Assembly: GCA_017450685.1 (NCBI GenBank)
Contig: JAFSTB010000004.1
Span: forward strand, 1 to 64,000
Source of the DNA: Paludibacteraceae bacterium
GTDB lineage: Bacteria; Bacteroidota; Bacteroidia; Bacteroidales; Paludibacteraceae
Direction: 5' to 3'
Length of the DNA: 64,000 nt
Both the position numbers and the translations under genes were made by a program. Positions 25,549-35,600 of the stretch are shown here, in pieces; position 1 is the stretch's first letter; each line of letters opens with the position of its first letter. The notes under the pieces were generated by a model. The model had not been told where the DNA came from. It was given only the letters and a program-made list of their open reading frames with translations, and made no database searches.

Positions 25549-25929
25549 CTATTGTTTGTATATATTCCATATCCAGTTCATAGCGATGATAAGTGCTATG
25601 ATGATGATAGTTAGTTTGTTCCATTTGCGGTGGAAGAGGTTGTATAGCGTCTGTGTACCTTTATGGCAGTCGATGAAGAGCCATAAGGGTGCCACTATGG
25701 CGAATATGATGACTGCCACCGATAGCGGGTTGAGCATAAGAGCGTCTAACAAATGTCCTTGCAGCAGCAATACGAGCACTCTCGTTCCTCCGCATCCGGG
25801 GCAGGGGATGCCTGTTGCCCAACGGAAAGGACACACCAACGGCAGATGAAGATAGTGTACGGCTAACACTATTGCCGCCAACACCATCTCCACTGCCACT
25901 AAGAGCCAAAAAGGGCGGTAACGCTGCAT
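25549..25929 (-). CDS. DUF2752 membrane protein
   Basis: The 126-aa protein has three membrane helices and the signature CPGCGGTR at residues 43-50, which defines DUF2752. It is a family of unknown function that often travels with TM2-domain proteins, as here. Its ATG shares base 25929 with the stop codon of the TM2 gene, so the two are coupled. The cysteines suggest metal or redox sensing, but this is not shown. Confidence 0.88.
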   Translation of the reverse strand: MQRYRPFWLLVAVEMVLAAIVLAVHYLHLPLVCPFRWATGIPCPGCGGTRVLVLLLQGHLLDALMLNPLSVAVIIFAIVAPLWLFIDCHKGTQTLYNLFHRKWNKLTIIIIALIIAMNWIWNIYKQ

Positions 25930-26288
25930 TAGAACAAGGATATACCCTGCAGTGCGAGTGCTTCGCGAAGTTTTTGGAAGTTGTACTCTTTGGTGCGGTC
26001 TTGTGCGTTAATCATATCCACTATCCACCAAATATAGCAGCCGCCGCAGGTGAGCAGTTTGAGAATACCCATACCCACATCGCCGAGCATAAAACGGTCC
26101 ACGCCGAGCGAACCGAGCAGGATAGAGATGATGAGTGTAGTGGTGGGGTCAGCGAAGTCAACGCTCTGAGCGTAGATGAACTTACTCTCGTCCATAGAGA
26201 GCAATGCTTGCTTGAGCATCGGCAGTTTGTTGGAGGGCAACATCTTGGCGTATTGTGCCAAGTACATGTCAACTTTGTTGGAGTCCAT
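25929..26288 (-). CDS. TM2 domain protein
   Basis: The 119-aa protein has a soluble N-terminal helix region (residues 1-45) and then a TM2 domain: two helices joined by a short loop with the GVDRFMLGD motif and a GGCYIWWIVD stretch. The function of bacterial TM2 proteins is unknown. The gene is coupled to DUF2752 by a one-base overlap. Confidence 0.9.
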   Translation of the reverse strand: MDSNKVDMYLAQYAKMLPSNKLPMLKQALLSMDESKFIYAQSVDFADPTTTLIISILLGSLGVDRFMLGDVGMGILKLLTCGGCYIWWIVDMINAQDRTKEYNFQKLREALALQGISLF

Positions 26289-26374
26289 AATAGTGGTAAT
26301 GAATTAAAAATGAGTAATGTATATATCGAAGAGATATATAGTGGTATGTTATGCTATGTTAAAGGAAGGCAGGT

Positions 26375-27523
26375 TTATTTTCTTTCTGTTCTTTTTCCGG
26401 CGAACAGTTCGTATTTGTTGAAATGGCAAGGCAGTTCTCCGTTGAGCAGCGGTATGCGTTTTGATGGTTTGAGTCCAATGTGTTTGAGTGCATCTTCGTT
26501 GGCAGAGATGATCCATGCCGTTGCACCTTGGAATTGGTGTTTGAGGCATGAGCCTATGTCGGCATACAGTTGCAGCACATCTTTGTTTTGCGCTAATCGT
26601 TCGCCGTATGGCGGATTGAGCATGACGAGTGCTTTGTCGGCGTGTATGTCTCTCAGCTCTTGTATGCGTATCTGCCTGAGACTGATGTTTTTATGCACGC
26701 CTGCCTGTTTGATGTTTCGTTCGGCTGCCTGTATGGCATAATAGCCTGCGTCGCTACCGTAAATATGGTGTGTGAAGTCGTGTTCTTGTGAGTCGTCGGA
26801 TGTTATCTCTTCGAAGATGTCTTTTTGGAAGTCGTGCCATCGTTCGAAGGCGAACTGTTTGCGGAAGATGCCCGGTGGTATGTTTTGCGCTATGAGAGCC
26901 GCCTCTATGGGCAGTGTGCCTGACCCGCACATAGGGTCGTAGAAGTCGGATTGTCCGTGCCATCCCGTCAGCATTATCAGTCCGGCTGCCAGGGCTTCAC
27001 TGATAGGTGCTTCGGTGTTGGCAACACGGTAGCCGCGTTTGTGTAGCGACTCACCGCTACTGTCCAAACTGACAGTCACTTGTGTGTCGGCTATATGAAC
27101 GTTGATATAGAGGTCGGGGGCGGTGAGTTGCACTGACGGTCGTATGCCTGCTTTCTCACGCCAGTAGTCGGTAATGGCATCTTTGACGCGGTAGGTGACA
27201 TAGCGCGAGTGTCGGAAAGTGTCGCTATAGACGGTGGCATCGATGGTGAAGGACGTGTCGGAAGACATGAAAAGCGACCAGTCGATATGTTTGGCTTTTT
27301 CATAGACGGTGTCAGCATCGTGAGCCTGAAAAGTGTCTATCGGCACTAAGACGCGTGAAGCGGTGCGCAGGCAGTAGTTGGCGCGATAGAGCATCCGCAT
27401 ATCGCCTGTGAAAGCCACGGCACGACGCTGTTCGCGTATGTCGCCGGCACCCAAGGCGCGCAACTCGTTGGCTAAAACAGGTTCTAACCCCTTGAAAGTC
27501 TTGGCTATCAGTTCAAAATGCAT
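26375..27523 (-). CDS. rlmL: THUMP-domain class I rRNA methyltransferase, RlmL-like
   Basis: The 382-aa protein has an N-terminal ferredoxin-like/THUMP RNA-binding part (to about residue 155) and then an N6/N2-type methyltransferase with SAM motif FYDPMCGSGTLPIEAA and catalytic NPPYGERL. It corresponds to the N-terminal (m2G2445) half of E. coli RlmL (COG0116), without the RlmK half, as is usual outside Gammaproteobacteria. It begins two bases after gltX. An AT-rich gap of 86 bases with a weak palindrome follows before the TM2 gene. Confidence 0.9.
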   Translation of the reverse strand: MHFELIAKTFKGLEPVLANELRALGAGDIREQRRAVAFTGDMRMLYRANYCLRTASRVLVPIDTFQAHDADTVYEKAKHIDWSLFMSSDTSFTIDATVYSDTFRHSRYVTYRVKDAITDYWREKAGIRPSVQLTAPDLYINVHIADTQVTVSLDSSGESLHKRGYRVANTEAPISEALAAGLIMLTGWHGQSDFYDPMCGSGTLPIEAALIAQNIPPGIFRKQFAFERWHDFQKDIFEEITSDDSQEHDFTHHIYGSDAGYYAIQAAERNIKQAGVHKNISLRQIRIQELRDIHADKALVMLNPPYGERLAQNKDVLQLYADIGSCLKHQFQGATAWIISANEDALKHIGLKPSKRIPLLNGELPCHFNKYELFAGKRTERK

Positions 27524-27525
27524 AC

Positions 27526-29130
27526 CTAACTTTTTATTTCGGTCAATGCTTTTCTAACGCGGTTCAGTGTCTCCTCTTTGCCGAGGATATCGGTTATCGC
27601 CCATATATGTGGTCCTCTGGCAGCCCCCACGAGGCATATACGGAAGGCGTTCATCACGTTACCGACACCATAGTCGTGGCTGTTGATCCACGGCATCACC
27701 ACCTCGTCTAAGTACCAGCCTTGTGTGCCATCCTCTTTCGTCTCTCCGCGTTCAGTCCAACGCTCGCAAGGCACTGACTGCAAGAGCTCTATCAGTTCGG
27801 AAAGGTGCTTGGGACTATCCTCTTTCCAGCGTTTCTTGAGCGACTTCTCGTCGTAGGTTGCCGGTGCCTCGAAGAAGAACGATGCCTGTTCCCACAGTTC
27901 CTGCGGGAAGTTGATGCGGTCTTTGACCAGACCTACCACTTGTGCCACTTTGTCTATATCTTCTGAGGCGTGGTTATGAGCGGCGAGGGTGGGCATAAAC
28001 AGCGTTGCCAACTGTTGGTTGGAGAGGCGTTGCAGGTATTGGTGGTTGAACCATTTGCCTTTCTCGTAGTCGAAGCGTGCGCCGGCTTTGCTCACGCGGT
28101 CGAGCGAGAACTGCTCTATCAGTTCCGCAATTGAATATATCTCTTGGTCGCCTGTGTTGTGCCACCCGAGCAGTGCGAGGAAGTTGATGACGGCTTCGGG
28201 CAGGTATCCTGACTCGCGGTAGCCGCTGCTTACCGTTCCGTCTTTCTCGTTGTGGAACTCGAGCGGGAAGACCGGGAATCCTAATCTGTCGCCGTCGCGT
28301 TTGCTCAGTTTGCCGTTGCCGTCGGGTTTGAGCAGCAGAGGCAGGTGCGCAAAAGCAGGCTGTGTGTCTTGCCAACCGAAAGCACGATAGAGCAACACGT
28401 GAAGAGGAGCGGAAGGTAACCATTCCTCACCGCGTATGACGTGAGTGATAGCCATCAGATGGTCGTCCACTATATTGGCAAGGTGGTAGGTGGGCAGGTC
28501 GTCAGCCGACTTATATAACACTTTGTCGTCCAGTATGTTGCTGTTGATGATCACTTCTCCTCTGATAAGGTCGTGAACGTGTATATCCTCGTTGGGTCCC
28601 ACTTTGAAGCGCACTACATACTGTTCGCCTCTTTCGAGCCGTGCTTGCACTTCTTCGGCGGGTAGTGTGAGCGAGTTCTGCATTGTGGTGCGTGTGCGGG
28701 CATCGTACTGAAAATTAGGCGTTTGTTGCCGTGCTTGTTCCAATTCTTGCGGTGTGTCGAAGGCATAGTATGCGTTGCCTGAGTCTAAGAGTTGCTTAAT
28801 GTAGCGGTGGTAGATCTCACGTCTTTCCGACTGTCTGTACGGACCGTTTTCGCCATATTGCCCACACAATTCTTTGGTGAGGCGACCGCTGGTTTTGTTC
28901 CAAGCGCCTATACCTTCATCTATCTCTATTCCAAGCCATTGCAGGCTCTCAATGATATATTCTTCGGCGCCGGGTACGAAACGGTTGGAGTCGGTATCTT
29001 CTATGCGGAGCAACATTTTGCCGCCGTGTTGTCGCGCGAAAAGGTAGTTGTACAAGGCTGTACGCACACCGCCTATATGCAGTGCGCCGGTGGGGGATGG
29101 TGCAAAACGCACACGAACAGTTTGTGACAT
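27526..29130 (-). CDS. gltX: Glutamyl-tRNA synthetase
   Basis: Charges tRNA-Glu. From the ATG at 29130 it has 534 aa and starts [21 protein letters not shown], containing the class I HIGH motif as HIGG (residues 18-21). KLSKRDG is the KMSKS loop. The frame is open 91 codons further upstream, but that stretch crosses the promoter and is not protein-like. There is no GlnRS-like beta-barrel C-terminus. It has a consensus promoter 29 bases before the start and is followed two bases later by the rRNA methyltransferase. Confidence 0.97.
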   Translation of the reverse strand: MSQTVRVRFAPSPTGALHIGGVRTALYNYLFARQHGGKMLLRIEDTDSNRFVPGAEEYIIESLQWLGIEIDEGIGAWNKTSGRLTKELCGQYGENGPYRQSERREIYHRYIKQLLDSGNAYYAFDTPQELEQARQQTPNFQYDARTRTTMQNSLTLPAEEVQARLERGEQYVVRFKVGPNEDIHVHDLIRGEVIINSNILDDKVLYKSADDLPTYHLANIVDDHLMAITHVIRGEEWLPSAPLHVLLYRAFGWQDTQPAFAHLPLLLKPDGNGKLSKRDGDRLGFPVFPLEFHNEKDGTVSSGYRESGYLPEAVINFLALLGWHNTGDQEIYSIAELIEQFSLDRVSKAGARFDYEKGKWFNHQYLQRLSNQQLATLFMPTLAAHNHASEDIDKVAQVVGLVKDRINFPQELWEQASFFFEAPATYDEKSLKKRWKEDSPKHLSELIELLQSVPCERWTERGETKEDGTQGWYLDEVVMPWINSHDYGVGNVMNAFRICLVGAARGPHIWAITDILGKEETLNRVRKALTEIKS

Positions 29131-29158
29131 AGAAATAATGTGATATGATATAACGGCG

Positions 29159-29190
29159 CAAAGGTACAACTCTTTTTCCGATTGTGCAAA
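29159..29190 (-). promoter_or_regulatory. Consensus promoter of gltX
   Basis: On the minus strand TTTG (29190-29187), 20 bases, then TACCTTTG (29166-29159). The gap from 29131 to 29335 otherwise holds no gene that I can support. Confidence 0.85.
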
Positions 29191-29335
29191 TGAGTGCGCA
29201 ATTGCACAAAAATGGAGAGTAAGGACATTATTTGCAATTTTTAAGCAGGATATAAAAATTTGACAGGTTTTTATAGCCGAAAAATATTCTATTTTTAAGA
29301 TTCGGTTCTCAAAGTTTGGGAAAATGAAGTGAATA

Positions 29336-29367
29336 TTTGTGGCATTGTGTAAGTTGCAGTAATTTTG
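29336..29367 (+). promoter_or_regulatory. Consensus promoter ahead of the DUF1016 remnant and the giant surface protein
   Basis: TTTG (29336-29339), 20 bases, then TAATTTTG (29360-29367) match the Bacteroidetes consensus exactly. Transcription would begin near 29372, run through the small ORF at 29427 and into the giant gene. Confidence 0.8.
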
Positions 29368-29426
29368 CACACTCGCTAATACGCGCGAAAACACTTTCCG
29401 CAAGAGATATTAGGATACATAAAGAG

Positions 29427-29576
29427 ATGCGTGCAGAAATAGAGACATATAACGCCAATGAGTTTGCTCAGGTGATGCAAATAATAGAATTGCATCGCTC
29501 GCAAGCGATTCAAGCGGTTAACCATGCGTCTTTGATGACGGCTTGGGAAGTGGGCGCATATGTATTAGGTTACTAA
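29427..29576 (+). pseudogene. Truncated DUF1016 N-terminal (YhcG-type) fragment
   Basis: A 49-residue frame (ATG at 29427) ends ...RSQAIQAVNHASLMTAWEVGAYVLGY and then stops. The pattern 'R..A..AVN..L...WE.G..V' is the start of DUF1016 proteins, which continue for about 300 residues into a PDDEXK nuclease domain. Nothing of that remainder is found in any frame downstream, so this is a remnant or a domestic mini-protein. It sits directly behind a consensus promoter and 38 bases before the likely start of the giant gene, so it may act only as a translated leader. Confidence 0.6.
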
Positions 29577-29614
29577 TATCCCGAGAGGATGAAAAGAACA
29601 TAAAAATAAAAGAT

Positions 29615-32600
29615 ATGGAAAAGATTATCTTAGAACGTATATTAAATTGGCTTCACGGTGCAAGCGAAGAGCGAGAGATAAGCGGGAGAAGAGCGAGAGA
29701 AGACCGAGCAATGAACTCTGTCTATCGTCCTGTATCCGTCTCGTATCTGTCTCGTATTTGCTCCGTAATGGCTCCGATACTTTTTGTGGTGTTTGGGCTT
29801 TTTGGCGTGAATGTGGAAGCGTGGGGAAAGTATAAAGCGAATGTTACTGTAACGTCATCACCGTCTACTGGTGGGTATGTGTATGTGGGTACGAGTAGCA
29901 GTTGTTCTGCGTCTAATTGTGGCACTAAAACATCCGATAATGCATCTGCCGAAGGAGGTGGTACATTTTCTGCAAGTGGTAATATTACTTTTTATTTTTG
30001 CAATAATCCTAAATCGGGGTATGTGTTTAAAGGATGGTCAACATCAGAAACTGCCAATTCGGGAGAGGGAGCAAATAAAAATCCTTATTCCAAAAGTTTA
30101 GAGGCAACTGCAAAAATAGGAGGAGGTAAAAATCACCAATATTATGCTATTTTTGCTCGGATGGTAGCCAATACACCGGCAGCAGGAAGTACGACCTCGT
30201 TTGATGATACCAATGTGGGAGAAGAGTCTGGTTGGAAACAAATTAAGATTGATCATGCTCATGCAGGAACGGTAACTATTTCGCAAAGCGGTAATGATGG
30301 AGATTTCTTCGTAGGTGCAACAACCGGAGCAACAACTGAGTTAAGTTCGTTTGAGTCCACTACGGAAACCACACGAACTCTTTATGTAAAGTTTGTGCCT
30401 CAGAATAACGGTCTTCGTACTTGTACGTTGACAGTTAGCAGTAATAACGGTCTTTCTTCTCTCACGTATTATCTTTCCGGTACGGGTTATAACGAGCCTT
30501 CGATTACTTGGGTAGATGGAAATGGTAGTGAACTGGTGAGCGGAGAGACGACGTTGAGTGCAGGTGATGTGCTACGTGCCACTTGCTCCACAGGTCAGAC
30601 TCTTACTTACACAGCCTTCAATTCCACTTATTTCACTTCCGGCACAGACGGTAGCGGCAACCCTATTCTCACCGTAAGAGAGGATATATCCGGCACAATC
30701 AATAGCCTCACTGTCACTGCTCATCTGGATAAGAACACCAATAGTTATTATGCCGAGTATAGCGAGGAGTTCACTCTTAGTGTCACTAACCTCACCCCGC
30801 AGACTATTGAGTGGACGGATGATATATCTGACTTGAGCAATGAGGATATGCCTTATGCTATCACTCTCACGGCAATAGCCAAAAACAGCAAGACAGGTGC
30901 CGCTACAGGTCAATCAGTCACCTATTCGATGTCTGCCAATGCCTATCTTAGTCTATCGGGTAATGTGCTGACTGTACGCGCATTAGGCGGACCGGTAGCC
31001 ATCACTGCCACCGTTGCCGGCAACGAGAACTATGCTCCGGTAAGCGTGGTTAAGTACGCTACGGTTATTAATATGACCGACCCATGCGGCACGGCAGATA
31101 ATCATAGCGGAGGGTCATTCAATACCACCGATGGACTGACTATCTATCCTACAACACCCGATAAACTGACTTTCAGTGTAAAGAAAAGTAATTTCTGGTT
31201 ATCAAGAGATTTGGTGGTGAAAGAGTATAACTCTGCTAACACATTGTTGCATAGCGAAACCTATACAGATATAGGAACGAGCAATACAACGAAGACATTG
31301 ACTTGTCAGCCTACAACAGTGAAGATTGTGTTTGGCACTGAATCAAAGGCTACGTACAGTTACGACGTAAGTAACGTGTCCACAACACGTGTGACAACCT
31401 CTTCTGTCTCAGTCACATCCCTTGATTATGCTACCGACCCCGGACAATCGTTGAACAAGACTTTCACTACCACTTACTCCAATATACCTGTCTTCCTATC
31501 GTTTAAGTCCGACGAGGATGCCGAACATACCGGTACGAGTCTGTGGCATATGAACACCGATAAGTTCGGCGGCTGTGGAAAGCGTGGAACGCAAACAATA
31601 ACCGTCACCTTCCACTCGAATAGCAAGGGCGATTACACTGACAAACTCTATGTTCGCAATAATGTGGGTGACCTGTTGCATACCATCAATCTCACGGCCT
31701 CTGTTACAGCCCAAGAGCAGTTCCTCGACACATGGAACATATCCGACACATATAACACTACCGACGAAGTGACACTATCGGCTGCCACCACAATAGGTAA
31801 TACCGATTTCACTTTCTCTCCCACAACATCCTCTCCTTCTGGTATAGTCAGTATCACCGATGCCGGTGTGATGAGTTTCACCGGAAGCGGTACAGCCACC
31901 ATCCGAGCCTATCAGCCCGGAGATGATATATCCGATGAGTTTGCTACAACACATAATATAACCATCAATAAGGTTACACCCACTATCGCCACTCAACCAA
32001 CCGTGGCTCAGATACACTATCTTGACTATCTGAATAACAGTCAGTTGTCTGAGGGTCTTGCCACTGTTACGTTGCGTGGAGTGGCAAACACTCCTGTTGC
32101 CGGCACTTTCACTTGGACAAATGCAGGTGTGCAAGTAACCGACGAAGCAGGCGTTCATAACTACTCCGTTACTTTCACCCCTACCGACGAAGGTATGTAT
32201 AACCCCGTCACCTTCTCTATTCCTGTCACCATTGAGCGTGCCACCACCCCTGTGATAGAGATAAACAATGCATCCGTTGGTGTGTCACGCGTGGAAGCCG
32301 GTAACTACAAGACTGTTAGTCTTACCGACCTGATTACGGCTTTACCTGCTGCCAACCCGATGGCTACATCGGATATTGAATACACCGTTAAGTCGGTAAG
32401 CGTAGTGGATGATGCTTTCAGTGGTTCGGCAGCCACCACCTCAACAGGCATAATAAGCAACACAGCCAAAACGTTCTATGCCACCGAAGTGGGCATTTAT
32501 ACCATCACTGCCTCCGCGCCGCAAACCAACTACTACGATGCGCGTGACATCGATTTTACTATCACCGTCAATAAACTGCAACCCTCTGTCTATTTCTCTG

Positions 32601-35600
32601 CGGAGGACACCGTATATAATGTGCGTATGGTGAAGAACGCAGCCATTGCCGTTTGTGAGGGCGAGACCATAGTAACACCGCCGATGCGTTATTCGTCGTC
32701 GGCAGACGCTGTTATCAAAGAGCAACCAAACGATGAAGGTACATACAACCTCGTTGGTGTAGTGCCTGAGTCGGGTACTGCCGATATAACCGCCACCTTC
32801 ACAGGTAATGCTTATTTCCTCACAGCCAATAACGTGAAGACCTATATAGCACGCGCTAAGTTCACGCCGGTGTTCTTGATTGACGGCACTATCACGCGTG
32901 AGCGTTCACTCAATGTGGGTGGTACAGCCTTGGCTTCTTTCCACTATTGCCTGCCGTACAACGACGTGACCAAACCGATGACCTATGACATAACACCTAC
33001 GGGAATTATAGAATATAACCCTGCCACGAAAGTGATTACAGCCGTTGGTCCGGGTACTGCGAAGATCACCTTTATCCAAGGTACAGACGCTTATCGTTAT
33101 GAGGGTAGCCGCGAGTTTGAGTTCACAGTCAGTCACAACGCCACATCGCTCACCCTCGCCGAACAAGTGAACAACACTAACACTATGTATGTAGGTGACC
33201 GCTTGAAAGGCACACTCTATACTGCTAATACTGATGAGGTGCCCGTCACTTTCTCTTCCACTAACACAGCCGTGGTCAATCTTATTAACGGTGAACTGGT
33301 GGCATTGAGCGAAGGTGAGGCAACCGTGACTTTCGCTATGATACCCGAAGGGGCAATGATCAATAAGTGGATAGGATGCAGTCAACAAAAAACAATCCAC
33401 GTCAGCAAACGCGCTAATACTCTGAGTGCTAACTACACTGCTATCACTAAGACCTATGGAGGTTCGGAAACATTTACTTTCACTGCTTCCAACACCGACT
33501 ATGCTAACTCTCCTATCTCGCTCGAAGCCGTAAATAACAGCGACTTGGTTGTTATCGAACGTGTGAGTGACAACTCTTACCTTGTTGTGGCACGCCACAC
33601 CGAAGGCACAGTAACACTGCGCGCAACACAAGATGCCAATAACGAATATGTTGCAGCCACATCGCAAAACATAATCTTCACTATAGGCAAGAGCAACTAT
33701 CACGTACCTGTTGACCTTAACAATACGATGTATAACGACAATTATTGTTGTGTGACAAAAGAGGGTACAACATCTGTTGACGGTTCGGAGATAACGGTAG
33801 GTCAATCCTTTGGCGGTGGTTTTGATTGGAATGATAAATTTGTGGTCTTCCGCTTCGAAGGCATACCTGATAAACTGACATTCAAGTATAGATGTTACTC
33901 AACAGTCCTTGGCAGTTTGGGTGATCTAACCAACGTGAGATGGTATGTACAAGAGAGTTCGGATGGCAATTTCAACGGTAATAGTTGGTCGTCTTCTCGT
34001 ACTGACAAAGACTCTTACGAGAGTGTTTCCATACAGTTGCAACCTGACACAAGGTATGTTAAGTTGTGTTATGGTGGTAACTATTCCGGTCAGTTTAAGA
34101 ATATTCATATTTCCGAGCGCAGCGAACTTGTTGCAGCCGAACCTGCTACCACTGTAGGTACACCATACGTCTTTGAGGCCAAACCGTTAGGTTCCGACGA
34201 CAGCGAGAAGGTCTTCACTATGGATTGGTACAATATAGATGTGGTTAATGTTACATCTTCAGATAACCACTTCACGGTTGCTCCGTCATCATTTGCCGAC
34301 TATGAAGACTATGGTCAGCAACCTATTACCATTGTCTATCACCGCTCGCAAGACATAGGTGCGCATAACGCCACGATTACAGTCACTAACGGTACACAGA
34401 CGCGATATATATATGTGAAAGGTGAGACGACAAAGAAAGAGGCTACTCTGACTTGGAACGCCGATATAGCCGGTTGCGGATTCTTGTTGAACCCCGATGA
34501 GGTTACCTCCGATGATGTAGTTACCGTTTCTAATGGCGGCGATTATACCCTCACTTCATCGAACACTTCTATCATAGATGTTGTTGGTCAGACCTTAGTT
34601 GCCAAGGCAGTAGGTACGGCTACTATCACTGCTTCCTATGCCGGTTCGGGTGACTTCTATCCCGCTCAGATAGAACAACTATTCACCGTCACCAACGATA
34701 CGAAGCAGACTATCACTTGGGATCAGTCGTTGATGGGACTGCTCTTAACTGACGGTGCCACCACTTTGACGGCTACCGCCTCGTCAGGTGGCGAAATAAT
34801 TTATAGTGTTGAAGAGGAAGGAACGGATATTGTCACCGTCAGCGGTAGCACTTTGACGATAGCCGGTACAGCAGGTGATACATACGTCACTGCTACACAA
34901 GCAGGTGGTGTGATAGGTGGTGTCACTTATGCTCCTATCTCTATGACCAAACATGTACACGTGGGAGACCCCACCACACAATGTGAAGACTATGCTATCA
35001 ACAACCAGTCATGCACCTTCGCTTCGTTGCAGAAGGCAAACGGTAGAGTCTTTGCTATAGACGGACCTGCCGCTAACCGTATATATTTCAGCGCATACCA
35101 CGACAAAGCGTCAGGTACGTTCTGGGATAACTTCGAAGGTGTGGGGGCAAAGAACTATGGTCCGCTCATTGTAGAGGAATATCGTTACTATAATAACCTT
35201 TGGGAATGGCACGAGATTTTCAATCAAGTGGTTAACAAAGAGAATTATGGTAATTATTCAGCAGTGGTTGATCCTTCCGCCACGAAGGTACGCTTCTCCT
35301 CGAATGAAGAGGTAGCCCACCATGTGCAAAGTATCTCCTTGCGTCGCCGCAAGTTGTTGACAGCCTCTGAGACAAGTATAGATGCACAGGCAGACTGCAA
35401 CACTCTCTATTCGAAGACGTTGCAGATAACCTATTCCGGACTGGATGTCTTGACAGCCACTATCAATGGCGGGTTCTCTATCAATAAAGAGACGCTTGGT
35501 GAGGGTTGTGGTACGTATGGCACTGAAGAGATAGTGATTACTCTGACACCTACTGCCATACAAGACTATACAGGTACGCTTGTCATAACAGATAACAAGA

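Noticed and set aside
26289..26374. Terminator-like palindrome TATATC/GATATA near 26325-26340
   Set aside because: Short, AT-only stem in an AT-rich gap; too weak to call.
29131..29403. Upstream extension of gltX (91 codons)
   Set aside because: It crosses the gltX promoter and the family start [15 protein letters not shown] is at 29130.
32906..33805. Long minus-strand frame (299 codons) inside the giant gene
   Set aside because: Cysteine- and valine-rich without domains, fully explained as antisense of the repeat-rich surface protein.
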